From NCBI GenBank assembly GCA_001917905.1, contig MNEX01000337.1, positions 1 through 33,725 on the forward strand: a stretch of 33,725 nt of DNA, given 5' to 3'. Source of the DNA: Acidobacteria bacterium 13_1_40CM_65_14. GTDB taxonomy: Bacteria > Acidobacteriota > Vicinamibacteria > Vicinamibacterales > CAVVIG01. Below are positions 15,504 to 22,006 of this stretch, piece by piece; position 1 is the first letter of the stretch; the number at the start of each line of letters is the position of its first letter. The notes under the pieces were generated by a model. It ran no database searches. It worked only from the letters and a program-made list of their open reading frames with translations, and was not told the origin of the DNA. The position numbers and the translations under genes are program-made.

Positions 15504-16541
15504 ATGCGAATCCGAAGTCTCGTCGCGGTATTTCTGTTCGTCACCGCGTGCTCCTCGACGTCCGCCCAGCCCGCCAAGCGCCAGACGCCGTCCGACGTCG
15601 TGGCGACTGTGGGATCGACCTCCATCACGCTCGGCGAGGTCGACGACAAGGCACTGCAGCAGCCCACCGGCAATTTTGGCAGCATGAAGCTGTCGCAGGC
15701 GCTGTACGAAGCGCGGCGCGCGGCGGTCGAGGATTTGGTCGCCAACGCGCTGATGGATCAGGAAGCGAAGTCGCGCGGCATGGATCGCTCGGCGCTCATC
15801 GAAAAAGAGATCACCGCAAAGGTGTCAGCGGTCAACGATGCCGAGATCGCACAGTGGTACCAAGAGAACCAGGCGCGTGTGCAGGGCGCTTCGCTCGACA
15901 AGGTCCGCCAGCCGATTCGCCAGTACCTCACGCAGGAGCGGATGCAGCTCGCGCGGCAACAGTTTCTCGACACGCTGCGCAGCAAGACGCCGGTCCGCGT
16001 GCTCCTCGAGGCGCCGCGTCAGACCGTGGCGGCCGCCAACGGCGCGGCGAAGGGACCCGCAAACGCGCCGATCGAGATCATCGAGTTCTCGGATTTCCAG
16101 TGCCCGTTCTGCCAGCGCGCCAACCCAACCGTCACGCAGGTCCTCAACACGTACGGCGATCGCGTGCGCTTCGTGTACCGGCACTTCCCGCTCAGCAATC
16201 ACCCGAATGCGCGGCCGGCGGCCGAGGCGTCGCAGTGCGCCGCCGAGCAGGGAAAGTTCTGGGAATATCACGACGCGTTGTTCGCGAATCCGTCACGGCT
16301 CGCGGATTCGGACCTCAAGCGACATGCGGCTGGGCTGGCGCTCGATACGTCGAAGTTCAACGCCTGCGTCGACACGCACAAGTACAAGGCCCAGGTCGAC
16401 GCCGACATGCAGGCGGGAGAAGAGGCCGGCGTCAACGGCACCCCGGCCTTTTTCGTCAATGGACGCATGCTGACGGGCGCACAGCCCTTCGACGCGTTCA
16501 AACACGTGATCGACGACGAACTTCAACTCAAGAAAAAATAA
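15504..16541 (+). CDS. Lipoprotein with SurA-like N-domain and C-terminal DsbA/thioredoxin domain
   Basis: A 345-residue periplasmic lipoprotein: signal MRIRSLVAVFLFVTAC with lipobox VTAC (C16). Residues about 30-160 resemble the helical N-terminal chaperone part of SurA/PrsA-type proteins (VVATVGSTSITLGEVD, AVEDLVANALMDQEAKSRG). Residues about 185-345 form a DsbA-like thioredoxin domain with active site CPFC (200-203), helical insert and cis-proline P314 (GVNGTPAFFVNG). The likely role is oxidation or isomerisation of disulfides in secreted proteins combined with chaperone-type substrate binding. A start at TTG 15423 is possible on paper, but translating the octamer repeat would bury the lipobox, so ATG 15504 is chosen. 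It is probably transcribed separately from the M28 gene. Confidence 0.92.
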   Translation: MRIRSLVAVFLFVTACSSTSAQPAKRQTPSDVVATVGSTSITLGEVDDKALQQPTGNFGSMKLSQALYEARRAAVEDLVANALMDQEAKSRGMDRSALIEKEITAKVSAVNDAEIAQWYQENQARVQGASLDKVRQPIRQYLTQERMQLARQQFLDTLRSKTPVRVLLEAPRQTVAAANGAAKGPANAPIEIIEFSDFQCPFCQRANPTVTQVLNTYGDRVRFVYRHFPLSNHPNARPAAEASQCAAEQGKFWEYHDALFANPSRLADSDLKRHAAGLALDTSKFNACVDTHKYKAQVDADMQAGEEAGVNGTPAFFVNGRMLTGAQPFDAFKHVIDDELQLKKK

Positions 16542-16548
16542 GACCGTA

Positions 16549-16580
16549 GGCATGCGGCTTGCGCAGGCTCGCCGCATGCC
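16549..16580. repeat. Perfect 10-bp inverted repeat over the start of a broken gene
   Basis: GGCATGCGGC (16549-16558) pairs perfectly with GCCGCATGCC (16571-16580), loop 12 bases. The right arm contains the ATG at 16576. It could be a hairpin at the end of the previous transcript or a control element of the following, now truncated, gene. No T-run follows on either strand. Confidence 0.6.
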
Positions 16581-16729
16581 ACAGCTTGAACAACTTGCCA
16601 CGCGGCTCGACTGTCTCGCCGACTTCGAGGCGTGCCCCTTTCCGGTCATCAGCCTGTACCTGAACCTGCAGGCCGACGAACACGGAAAGGACCGGTTCGA
16701 GCCGTTTCTGCGCAAAGAGCTCGCCGACC
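16576..16729 (+). pseudogene. 5' fragment of a bacterial eRF1-like (baeRF/Vms1-type) protein
   Basis: The first 51 residues (MPQLEQLATRLDCLADFE, CPFPVISLYLNLQADEHG, DRFEPFLRKELAD) look like the N-terminus of the bacterial archaeo-eukaryotic release-factor-like proteins, normally about 350-400 residues. After the codons for ELAD the frame enters unrelated sequence and the rest of the gene is absent. The junction lies near 16729. Assignment rests on memory of the family's N-terminal pattern and is tentative; that it is truncated is clear from the frame switch. Confidence 0.55.
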
Positions 16730-16903
16730 AAATACATCAACGTCAATCCGGATCACTACAAGGTGGCGGGACGCGAGCGGCCGGGCAACGCGGTCGCGAA
16801 AGCGCCGAAGGCGATGGCCGAGCTGGAAGAAGCGCGGGCGCGGTGGATGGAGAAACAGGCGAAACAGCCGCCGAAAAAGAAAAGCAACCGCCGAGCGCGC
16901 TGA
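16730..16903 (+). pseudogene. 3' fragment of a small conserved basic protein, start missing
   Basis: In a different frame from the preceding fragment, 57 codons read KYINVNPDHYKVAGRERPG, then AKAPKAMAELEEARARW and a lysine-rich tail ending at TGA 16901-16903. Composition and codon use are protein-like. The segment resembles, from memory, short conserved proteins starting near 'INVNPDHYKVAGRERQG'. No ATG, GTG or TTG start precedes it in frame within the sensible range, so it looks beheaded by the same event that truncated the baeRF-like gene. Confidence 0.55.
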
Positions 16904-16956
16904 GCACGCAGAGCAAGCGTCGCTCTGCGGACTCCGCGAGCTCCGCGGTTGCCTTT
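16881..16956. repeat. 9-bp-unit palindromic repeat (CACGCAGAG type)
   Basis: The left arm is made of 9-mers (GCAACCGCC, GAGCGCGCT, GAGCACGCA, GAGCAAGCG) and the right arm of 9-mers (TCGCTCTGC, GGACTCCGC, GAGCTCCGC, GGTTGCCTT). GCAACCGC/GCGGTTGC (16884-16891 with 16945-16952) and GCAGAGC/GCTCTGC (16908-16914 with 16922-16928) pair perfectly. It lies between convergent coding regions and overlaps the end of the broken gene. Confidence 0.85.
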
Positions 16957-16961
16957 GAGGG

Positions 16962-17522
16962 TTACCGCTTCGTCGCGCGGTGTTTCACAGTTGTACCGGT
17001 GGTGCCGACGACGCCTCGAGTGATTTCCTGAGCCTGCTTGAGGTGATCCTCAATGGTCGGCAGCGTCTTTTGGGCCCACGCCTTGATGTCCGGATCCTGC
17101 CCGTTCTTCGTCTCCATGCGGAACGCCATCACGGCCTTGCGGTGGCCAGCCACCATCTCCTGCATGTACGCACGGTCGAAGGCCTCGCCCGACAGCTTCA
17201 TCAGACGATCGCGCAATGCCTTGTGCCTCGCGTCGAGCTCGGTTGGCCACGGGATATTCTTCTTCTCCGCGAGCGCTTTCAGTTCGTCGCCCGCCTTGCT
17301 GTGATCGTCGGCCATCCGCTGCCCGAATTTCTTGACCTGTTCGTTTGACGCCTTCTCGGTCGCGAGCTTGCCGAGCTCCACTTCGGCCATGCCGACATGC
17401 GCGACGTCCATGACGAACTGCTGGTCGGTCGGCCCTTTTCCAGCCGCCTTCTGACCGTACTGGGCCGCCGGCGCCGCGGTCATCGCCAGCACAACTGCAC
17501 CCGCGAGTAGTACATTTTTCAT
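16962..17522 (-). CDS. Secreted DUF4142 (ferritin-like helical) protein
   Basis: A 186-residue exported protein: signal peptide MKNVLLAGAVVLAMTAAPAAQ, then an all-helical DUF4142 domain (about 33-170) with FVMDVAHVGMAEVELGKLA, FGQRMADDHSKAGDELKALA and FDRAYMQEMVAGHRKAVMAF. The alternating His/Glu positions (H42, H77, H133) are those that suggest a ferritin-like metal site in this family. Function is not established; homologues are often stress- or envelope-associated. The start ATG 17522 is clear: AGGAGG lies 8 bases upstream (17531-17536), the strongest Shine-Dalgarno sequence in the window. The tail (VVGTTGTTVKHRATKR) is low complexity. Confidence 0.9.
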   Translation of the reverse strand: MKNVLLAGAVVLAMTAAPAAQYGQKAAGKGPTDQQFVMDVAHVGMAEVELGKLATEKASNEQVKKFGQRMADDHSKAGDELKALAEKKNIPWPTELDARHKALRDRLMKLSGEAFDRAYMQEMVAGHRKAVMAFRMETKNGQDPDIKAWAQKTLPTIEDHLKQAQEITRGVVGTTGTTVKHRATKR

Positions 17523-17588
17523 TCGACACACCTCCTCTTCATTTCGTGCAAAGAGCAGTCGCAAGCGTAGTGCCACAGGATGGTGAGC

Positions 17589-18419
17589 TCAGCGGTACAA
17601 TCCGACGCCGAGGCCGTGGATGACGGAGTACACGATTGCGAGGAAGCTGGCGACCAGACAAAGGACCGCAATGAGCATGTGATCGCCGCGTTCGCGCGTG
17701 AGCGGATTGAAGAACGCCGAAACCGCATAGCCGCCCGCGAATCCGCCGGCGTGCGCGTAGTTGTCGATGCCGCGGATCGCGAAGCCCATTACCACCAGCA
17801 TGAGCGCGTACTGTACGGCGTACGTATGAATCATGCTGCTGCCGCTCTTCCGCCCGTAGTGGAGCATCGCGCCGAGGAGACCGCAGATGGAGGCCGAGGC
17901 GCCCATCGTATAGGGCACGCCGACGGTTGAGCTGAGGAGAAACCCGGTGACGCCGGAGACGGTATAGATGATCACCGTGCGCGAGGGGCCGACGAGATCG
18001 GCCATCGCGAACCCGAGATTTCGCACGGCCATCATGTTGAACAGGATGTGCAAGAGGCCGCCGTGCAGCCAACTGGCGCTGAGCAGCGTCCACCACCACC
18101 CGTACTGAAACGCCGGATACGAGCCGGTCATGCCGAACAGCAGCAGCGCGCGCGTGCTCGGCGCGAGGAAGTTGATGCCGCCGGCCGCCGTCTGCAGCTC
18201 GGCGCCCGACATCAACAGCGTCAGCAGGTAGATCGTCGACGAGGCGCCGATGACGAGCGGCACGAAGCCGAGATCCGTGCCGAGCTGCCGCAGAATTGGT
18301 GCGAAGCCCCACAATCCTGGATTCGATCGTCCACACGTGTAGCACTTGTCGTCGCGGACGCCGACGAGCGATCCGCACGACGGGCATACAACCGAGCCGC
18401 TTGTTCGTCGTTGAAACAC
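17589..18419 (-). CDS. Rhomboid-family intramembrane serine protease with N-terminal zinc ribbon
   Basis: A 276-residue membrane protein. Residues 10-30 form a zinc ribbon (CPSCG ... CYTCG; C12, C15, C26, C29). The rhomboid fold follows with WWTLLSASWLHGGLLHILFN (H124-xxx-N128 oxyanion helper), catalytic serine S175 in MGASASICG, and catalytic histidine H223 in NYAHAGGFAGGY, so it should be active. Rhomboids cut transmembrane substrates near the outer face of the membrane. The start GTG 18419 is preferred over GTG 18437: it gives the MFQRRTSGSVVC N-terminus, and TATAGT ends exactly 6 bases upstream. It is the last gene of the GH15-membrane protein-rhomboid set, and its -10 box lies inside the end of the upstream gene, giving an internal promoter. 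Confidence 0.92.
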   Translation of the reverse strand: MFQRRTSGSVVCPSCGSLVGVRDDKCYTCGRSNPGLWGFAPILRQLGTDLGFVPLVIGASSTIYLLTLLMSGAELQTAAGGINFLAPSTRALLLFGMTGSYPAFQYGWWWTLLSASWLHGGLLHILFNMMAVRNLGFAMADLVGPSRTVIIYTVSGVTGFLLSSTVGVPYTMGASASICGLLGAMLHYGRKSGSSMIHTYAVQYALMLVVMGFAIRGIDNYAHAGGFAGGYAVSAFFNPLTRERGDHMLIAVLCLVASFLAIVYSVIHGLGVGLYR

Positions 18420-18425
18420 AGCCTC

Positions 18426-18431
18426 ACTATA
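18426..18431 (-). promoter_or_regulatory. Putative -10 of an internal leaderless promoter (rhomboid gene)
   Basis: TATAGT on the minus strand, 6 bases before GTG 18419, overlapping the last codons of the upstream membrane-protein gene. Confidence 0.5.
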
Positions 18432-18906
18432 TCCCACGGATCGTGAGGCCGACGATGGCGCCGTACGCGATGTGGGCGACGAGAGTGATAAGAAAGGTGT
18501 TGCGGCCGTAGTTCAGCATCAGGAAGCCGGGCGGCTCGATGAGCGCGATCTCATTCGCGGCAGTCTCCGGCGTGCCGATGCGCGGATGCACGACCGGCAG
18601 TAACACGTTGACGAGGACCGTCGCGACAAATAGCGCGTGCAGCGCGCCAAGGAGCGCGCCGAGCTGCCACGAGCTGCGGCCGATGATCTCGAAGAACTCG
18701 CCGTAGGCGACGGCGAAGCCAATCCCAAGGAGGAACTGAAACACATAGCCGATCGCTTTGGCTTTCCGCCGATTCACAGTCACCGTCGTGCCGAGCAGCA
18801 ACGCAAGGTCCATCCGCGTCCACCCGAGCTCGCTCGCCGCCCTGATGATGGTCGTCAACACCAGTGTGCCGATGAATCCGCCCGCGATCGCAGAAGGGAT
18901 GGTCAT
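18427..18906 (-). CDS. Four-TM integral membrane protein of unknown function
   Basis: A 159-residue hydrophobic protein with about four predicted TM segments: residues 4-25 (SAIAGGFIGTLVLTTII), 52-75 (IGYVFQFLLGIGFAVAYGEFF), 80-105 (GALLGALHALFVATVLVNVL) and 135-158 (TFLITLVAHIAYGAIVGLTI). Conserved-looking polar points are H90 and H107-P108 before GTPETA, and H146 in the last helix. No family is recognised with certainty. The start ATG 18906 overlaps the GH15 stop as ATGA, which argues for translational coupling and shared expression. Small unknown membrane proteins beside GH15 enzymes could be transport or anchoring partners, but this is guesswork. Confidence 0.75.
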   Translation of the reverse strand: MTIPSAIAGGFIGTLVLTTIIRAASELGWTRMDLALLLGTTVTVNRRKAKAIGYVFQFLLGIGFAVAYGEFFEIIGRSSWQLGALLGALHALFVATVLVNVLLPVVHPRIGTPETAANEIALIEPPGFLMLNYGRNTFLITLVAHIAYGAIVGLTIRGI

Positions 18907-20747
18907 CGTTGTGGCGCCCCTAAAGAGGGCGCCCTACGAGTACGTTGCGCGGGCGTCTCAGGCCCGCGAAGCGCGCACGCGGCTTCGATGAGCGCGAGGT
19001 GAACGAGGGCCTGCGGGAAATTGCCGAGAAACGCGCCCGTCTGCGGATCGACTTCCTCCGAGTAGAGACCGACGTCGTTCGCGCGCGCGAGAAGAGACTC
19101 CATCAGCGCGCCCGCCTCGTCTCTGCGGCCGACTCTCGCGAGCGCCCCGACGAGCCAGAACGAACAGTTGAGAAAGCATCCTTCGCCGCCGGGCACGCCA
19201 TCGTCGGCATGATAGCGATAGACGAAGTCGCCGCGGCGTAGATCGCGATTCACGGCGTCGATCGTCCCATGAACGCGCTCGGCATCGGCGCCGCCGTAGC
19301 CGACCAGCGGCAGCCTCAACAGACTCGCGTCCACGACACCGTTCCCAGGACTCCCGGCGATGCGCGTGTAGCTGCGCAGTCGATCGGACCAACACTCGGT
19401 CTCGACGTACTGCTCGATGGCGGCCGCTTCGCGTGTCCAGCGCTCGGCATGCGACGCGGGCAGCTCGCCGCGATCGGCCAGCCGCGCGGCGCGATCGAGC
19501 GCGACCCAACACATCACTTTCGAATGCGTGAACTGAAACGGACCGTTCCGAGCTTCCCAAATGCCGGAGTCGGGCTGACGCCAGATGTCGCAGACGCGAT
19601 CGGCAATCCGTCCGAGCACGACGCCGGTGTCGTAGTCGAGCGCGTGATGCCCTTCGCTGTAGAGCCAGGCGGTTTCAAAGAGGGCGCCGTAGATATCGAG
19701 CTGCGTCTGCTGGAACGCGGCGTTGCCGACGCGGACAGGCCGCGAGTGACGATAGCCGTCGAGCGGGATCTCGCGCTCGGCCATCCCGATGGCGCCGTCC
19801 AGGCGATACAACACGTGCAGGTCCGGCTCGGTGAGCGCGGTGGCGTGCATGAACCACCAGAACGACGACCGCGCTTCGTCGTAGCACCCGAGCTCGAGCA
19901 GCGCGTCGATCATGAAGTTCGAATCGCGAAGCCAGCAGAACCGATAGTCCCAGTTGCGCTCCCCGCCAATCTCCTCGGGCAGCGACGTGGTCGGCGCGGC
20001 GACGCTCGCGCCTGACGGCGAGAAGATCAGCGCCTTGAGCACCAGCGCACTGCGCGCGACCGCGTCGCGCCACGGCCCTTGGTACCGACGCGCGTCGATC
20101 CACTGCTGCCAGAACCGGACCGTGCCATCGAGCCGTGCCGCCAGCGCCTCTCGTTGCGGGAACACGAGCGGTTCGGCGTACGCGCTGGTCAACGCGAGCA
20201 TCGCCCGCGAGCCGTCGCGGATCTCGAACTGCGCGTGGACCTCATGGTCGGCCCACACCGGCGTGCCGGCCTCCCAACTCATCACCGCCACGGCGTCGCC
20301 GCCGCACGCCGCCACCGGAATGCCGCCGCGCCACTCGCAGCGCGGCGTGCCGGCGCCGTAGTGGAAGCGCGGCGCGAATCGCCAGCGCATCGGCACGGTG
20401 CCCGACAGTCCCTCGACCGATCGCACGGTTTCACGCATCGCCTCGAGCCGGCGATCCGGCAGCGTCATCGCGTCGACGACGCGCACCGATCCGCGATCGG
20501 TCGTGAAGGTGGTTTCGAGGACGTTGGTGTTCGGGATGTAGCGGCGCGACGACTGAAACGGAACCGACGGCTGCAGCTCGAACGTCCCGCCGCGGGTCGC
20601 GTCGAGGATTGCGGCAAACACGCTCGGCGAATCGAGGTTCGGCAGACACAGCCAGTCGATCGCGCCGTCGCGCGCTACGAGCGCCGCCGTCCGTCCGTCG
20701 CCGATGAGCGCGTAGTCCTCGATGGGTGCGTAGCCGTCGACCCGCAT
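18903..20747 (-). CDS. Glycoside hydrolase family 15 protein (glucoamylase/trehalase-like)
   Basis: A 614-residue enzyme. Residues about 5-215 form the N-terminal beta-sandwich (YAPIEDYALIGDGRTAALV, IDWLCLPNLDSPSVF) and 225-595 the (alpha/alpha)6 barrel. Hallmarks are RNWDYRFCWLRDSNFM (265-280), the general acid E398 in SGIWEARNGPFQFTHSK, and the general base in LYSEEVDP (E564/E565). Bacterial GH15 proteins of this layout, without a signal peptide or starch-binding domain, act in the cytosol on trehalose, maltose or oligoglucosides; which one is unclear. The start ATG 20747 fits the family N-terminus. The last ~15 residues come from a repeat hairpin. It leads a three-gene minus-strand set (ATGA overlap to the next gene) and is divergent from a ribbon-helix-helix gene, sharing the palindrome 20756-20770. 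Confidence 0.94.
   Translation of the reverse strand: MRVDGYAPIEDYALIGDGRTAALVARDGAIDWLCLPNLDSPSVFAAILDATRGGTFELQPSVPFQSSRRYIPNTNVLETTFTTDRGSVRVVDAMTLPDRRLEAMRETVRSVEGLSGTVPMRWRFAPRFHYGAGTPRCEWRGGIPVAACGGDAVAVMSWEAGTPVWADHEVHAQFEIRDGSRAMLALTSAYAEPLVFPQREALAARLDGTVRFWQQWIDARRYQGPWRDAVARSALVLKALIFSPSGASVAAPTTSLPEEIGGERNWDYRFCWLRDSNFMIDALLELGCYDEARSSFWWFMHATALTEPDLHVLYRLDGAIGMAEREIPLDGYRHSRPVRVGNAAFQQTQLDIYGALFETAWLYSEGHHALDYDTGVVLGRIADRVCDIWRQPDSGIWEARNGPFQFTHSKVMCWVALDRAARLADRGELPASHAERWTREAAAIEQYVETECWSDRLRSYTRIAGSPGNGVVDASLLRLPLVGYGGADAERVHGTIDAVNRDLRRGDFVYRYHADDGVPGGEGCFLNCSFWLVGALARVGRRDEAGALMESLLARANDVGLYSEEVDPQTGAFLGNFPQALVHLALIEAACALRGPETPAQRTRRAPSLGAPQR
18913..18937. repeat. Hairpin repeat (CTAAAG...CTACG family) at the GH15/membrane-protein junction
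   Basis: GGCGCCC (18913-18919) and GGGCGCC (18927-18933) form a perfect stem around CTAAAGA, followed by CTACG. It encodes the last residues of GH15 (RAPSLGAPQR) and lies just upstream of the next start. Confidence 0.7.
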
Positions 20748-20755
20748 CTGGCGTT

Positions 20756-20770
20756 TGTATACTGTATACA
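20756..20770. promoter_or_regulatory. 15-bp palindrome TGTATAC-T-GTATACA between divergent genes
   Basis: A perfect palindrome about a central T. It contains TATACT on the plus strand (9 bases before ATG 20773) and TATACA on the minus strand (8 bases before ATG 20747), so one site could cover both -10 regions. Ribbon-helix-helix dimers commonly bind such short palindromes, so autoregulation with co-control of the GH15 operon is plausible. Confidence 0.65.
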
Positions 20771-20772
20771 GG

Positions 20773-21024
20773 ATGGCTCGTCCGAAGAATGAATCGACCG
20801 TGCTGACGATTCGGGTGCCGGCGCCTCTCGATCGTCAGCTCGCGAAGGAAGCGCGCCGGCGGCGGATGACACGGAGCGAAGTCGCGCGCTCGATTCTCGA
20901 GTCTGGACTCGGCCGTCGCGTCGATCTCGCGAGCGAAGCACGTCGGCAATCTCGCCTCGTCAGCCGTCGGCGATCCGAACGCGACGCGCTGGCGTTCACC
21001 GGGGCTGCCGCCGATGGCGGCTGA
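20773..21024 (+). CDS. Ribbon-helix-helix (CopG/Arc-like) DNA-binding protein
   Basis: An 83-residue protein whose N-terminal 50 residues match the RHH fold: strand STVLTIRVPAPLDRQL, helix A KEARRRRMTRSEVARSILESGL. Such proteins are often antitoxins or autorepressors. The C-terminal half (RRVDLASEARRQSRLVSRRR) is very basic and lacks a recognisable toxin-binding segment. No toxin gene (PIN, RelE, MazF) follows; the next gene is an ABC permease. The start ATG 20773 is preferred to ATG 20755, because the region between is the palindromic operator. After the stop, a -1 frame reads LIDDALRLWLDL to a stop at 21057-21059, which might mark a recent frameshift shortening the C-terminus; this is weak. 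Confidence 0.75.
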   Translation: MARPKNESTVLTIRVPAPLDRQLAKEARRRRMTRSEVARSILESGLGRRVDLASEARRQSRLVSRRRSERDALAFTGAAADGG

Positions 21025-21130
21025 TCGACGACGCGCTGCGTCTCTGGCTCGATCTGTAAGCTCGTTTCGCCCTCGGTCAGTGACAAGGGATCGCGAATTA
21101 TACGGCCGAACTCGACGTCGGACGCCATGC

Positions 21131-21136
21131 CATAAT
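21131..21136 (+). promoter_or_regulatory. Putative -10 of the leaderless Att-like operon promoter
   Basis: CATAAT ends 6 bases before GTG 21143. This spacing, and the signal-like N-terminus it produces, decide the start of the first permease gene over the ATG at 21014. Confidence 0.5.
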
Positions 21137-21142
21137 CCGGCC

Positions 21143-22006
21143 GTGATCGGCCGGGCCCTGCGTGCGACGCTCATCGCGCTTTTTCTCGGCGCTGCGGCTG
21201 CGAGTGCAGCCGACTCCCCGTCGAGCGCACAGCCGCCGGGCGTGCTGTTGTCGCGACAGCTCGCGGCGCGCGCGCGCGTGTCGGTCGGCGACGTGGTGAC
21301 GCTCGCCGTTGATGCCAACGGCGCGCGCGGCATGATGGTCCGCGTCGCCGGCATCTACGAGCCGACGCCCGATCCCATGCGGTTCACCGCCCAGCGGCTC
21401 GAAGCGCACATGCATCTGCCCGATCTCGCCGCGCTCGTCGCCGATTCAGCGGATCCGGCGGCGCGCGAGCTGGCAAGCGCGATCAATGTGAAGCTCGTCG
21501 ACGCGCACGACGCCGGGCCGTTCGCGTCGGAGCTGGCGGCGCGGGCTCCTGGCGTGATCGTGCGGCCCACGAGCCGAACGCGAGATGACGATCCGTTTGC
21601 GGTGCTCGATCGGTTTCATGTGGCAATCTCCGCCGTCACCGTCGTCGGCGCCACCGCGTTTTTGCTGGCGCTGATGGTCATTCGCGCCGAGGAGCGGCGC
21701 GACACGATTGCCATCCTGCGGCTCATCGGCATCTCGCGCCGGTCGCTCCTGACCGCAGTCGCGATCGAAGGCCTGCTCATCGCCGTGATGGGCGCGATCT
21801 TCGGCGTGATCGTCGCCGTCGCAACCGAAAGCCTCGTCAACGGTGTCTTTCAGGCACGCTATGACACGGCGCTCGTCTTCGTGCGCGTCACGCGTTCCAT
21901 CGCGGTGCGATCGATCGCGATCGCCCTTCCGCTCGGACTCGCTGCCGGCATCGGCGCCTCGTGGCCGCTTCTGCGCGGCCAGATCCTGTCGCTGTTCCGG
22001 CGATGA
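21143..22006 (+). CDS. FtsX-like ABC permease (AttF/AttG-like), short form
   Basis: A 287-residue inner-membrane permease. Residues 4-22 (RALRATLIALFLGAAAASA) read as a signal peptide or first TM, followed by a short extracytoplasmic domain of about 130 residues (GVLLSRQLAARARVSVGDVV, VRVAGIYEP) and three TM helices (about 158-180, 205-230, 253-275) with the FtsX coupling motif RRDTIAILRLIGISRRSLL. The extracytoplasmic domain is smaller than in MacB. With the next three genes (ATGA overlap, TAGTG overlap, spaced AttH-like gene) it reproduces the AttEFGH-type gene set: two permeases, one ATPase and a lipocalin-like partner. Start at GTG 21143; the in-frame ATG 21014 would add 43 residues of unlikely composition. 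Confidence 0.88.
   Translation: MIGRALRATLIALFLGAAAASAADSPSSAQPPGVLLSRQLAARARVSVGDVVTLAVDANGARGMMVRVAGIYEPTPDPMRFTAQRLEAHMHLPDLAALVADSADPAARELASAINVKLVDAHDAGPFASELAARAPGVIVRPTSRTRDDDPFAVLDRFHVAISAVTVVGATAFLLALMVIRAEERRDTIAILRLIGISRRSLLTAVAIEGLLIAVMGAIFGVIVAVATESLVNGVFQARYDTALVFVRVTRSIAVRSIAIALPLGLAAGIGASWPLLRGQILSLFRR

Noticed and set aside
16549-16580. Rho-independent terminator of the DsbA-like gene
   Set aside because: The stem is perfect but no T-run follows on the plus strand, and its right arm contains a plausible start codon.
20773-21142. Complete toxin-antitoxin module
   Set aside because: Only the RHH protein is present; 21025-21142 holds no second gene, and the next gene is an ABC permease.
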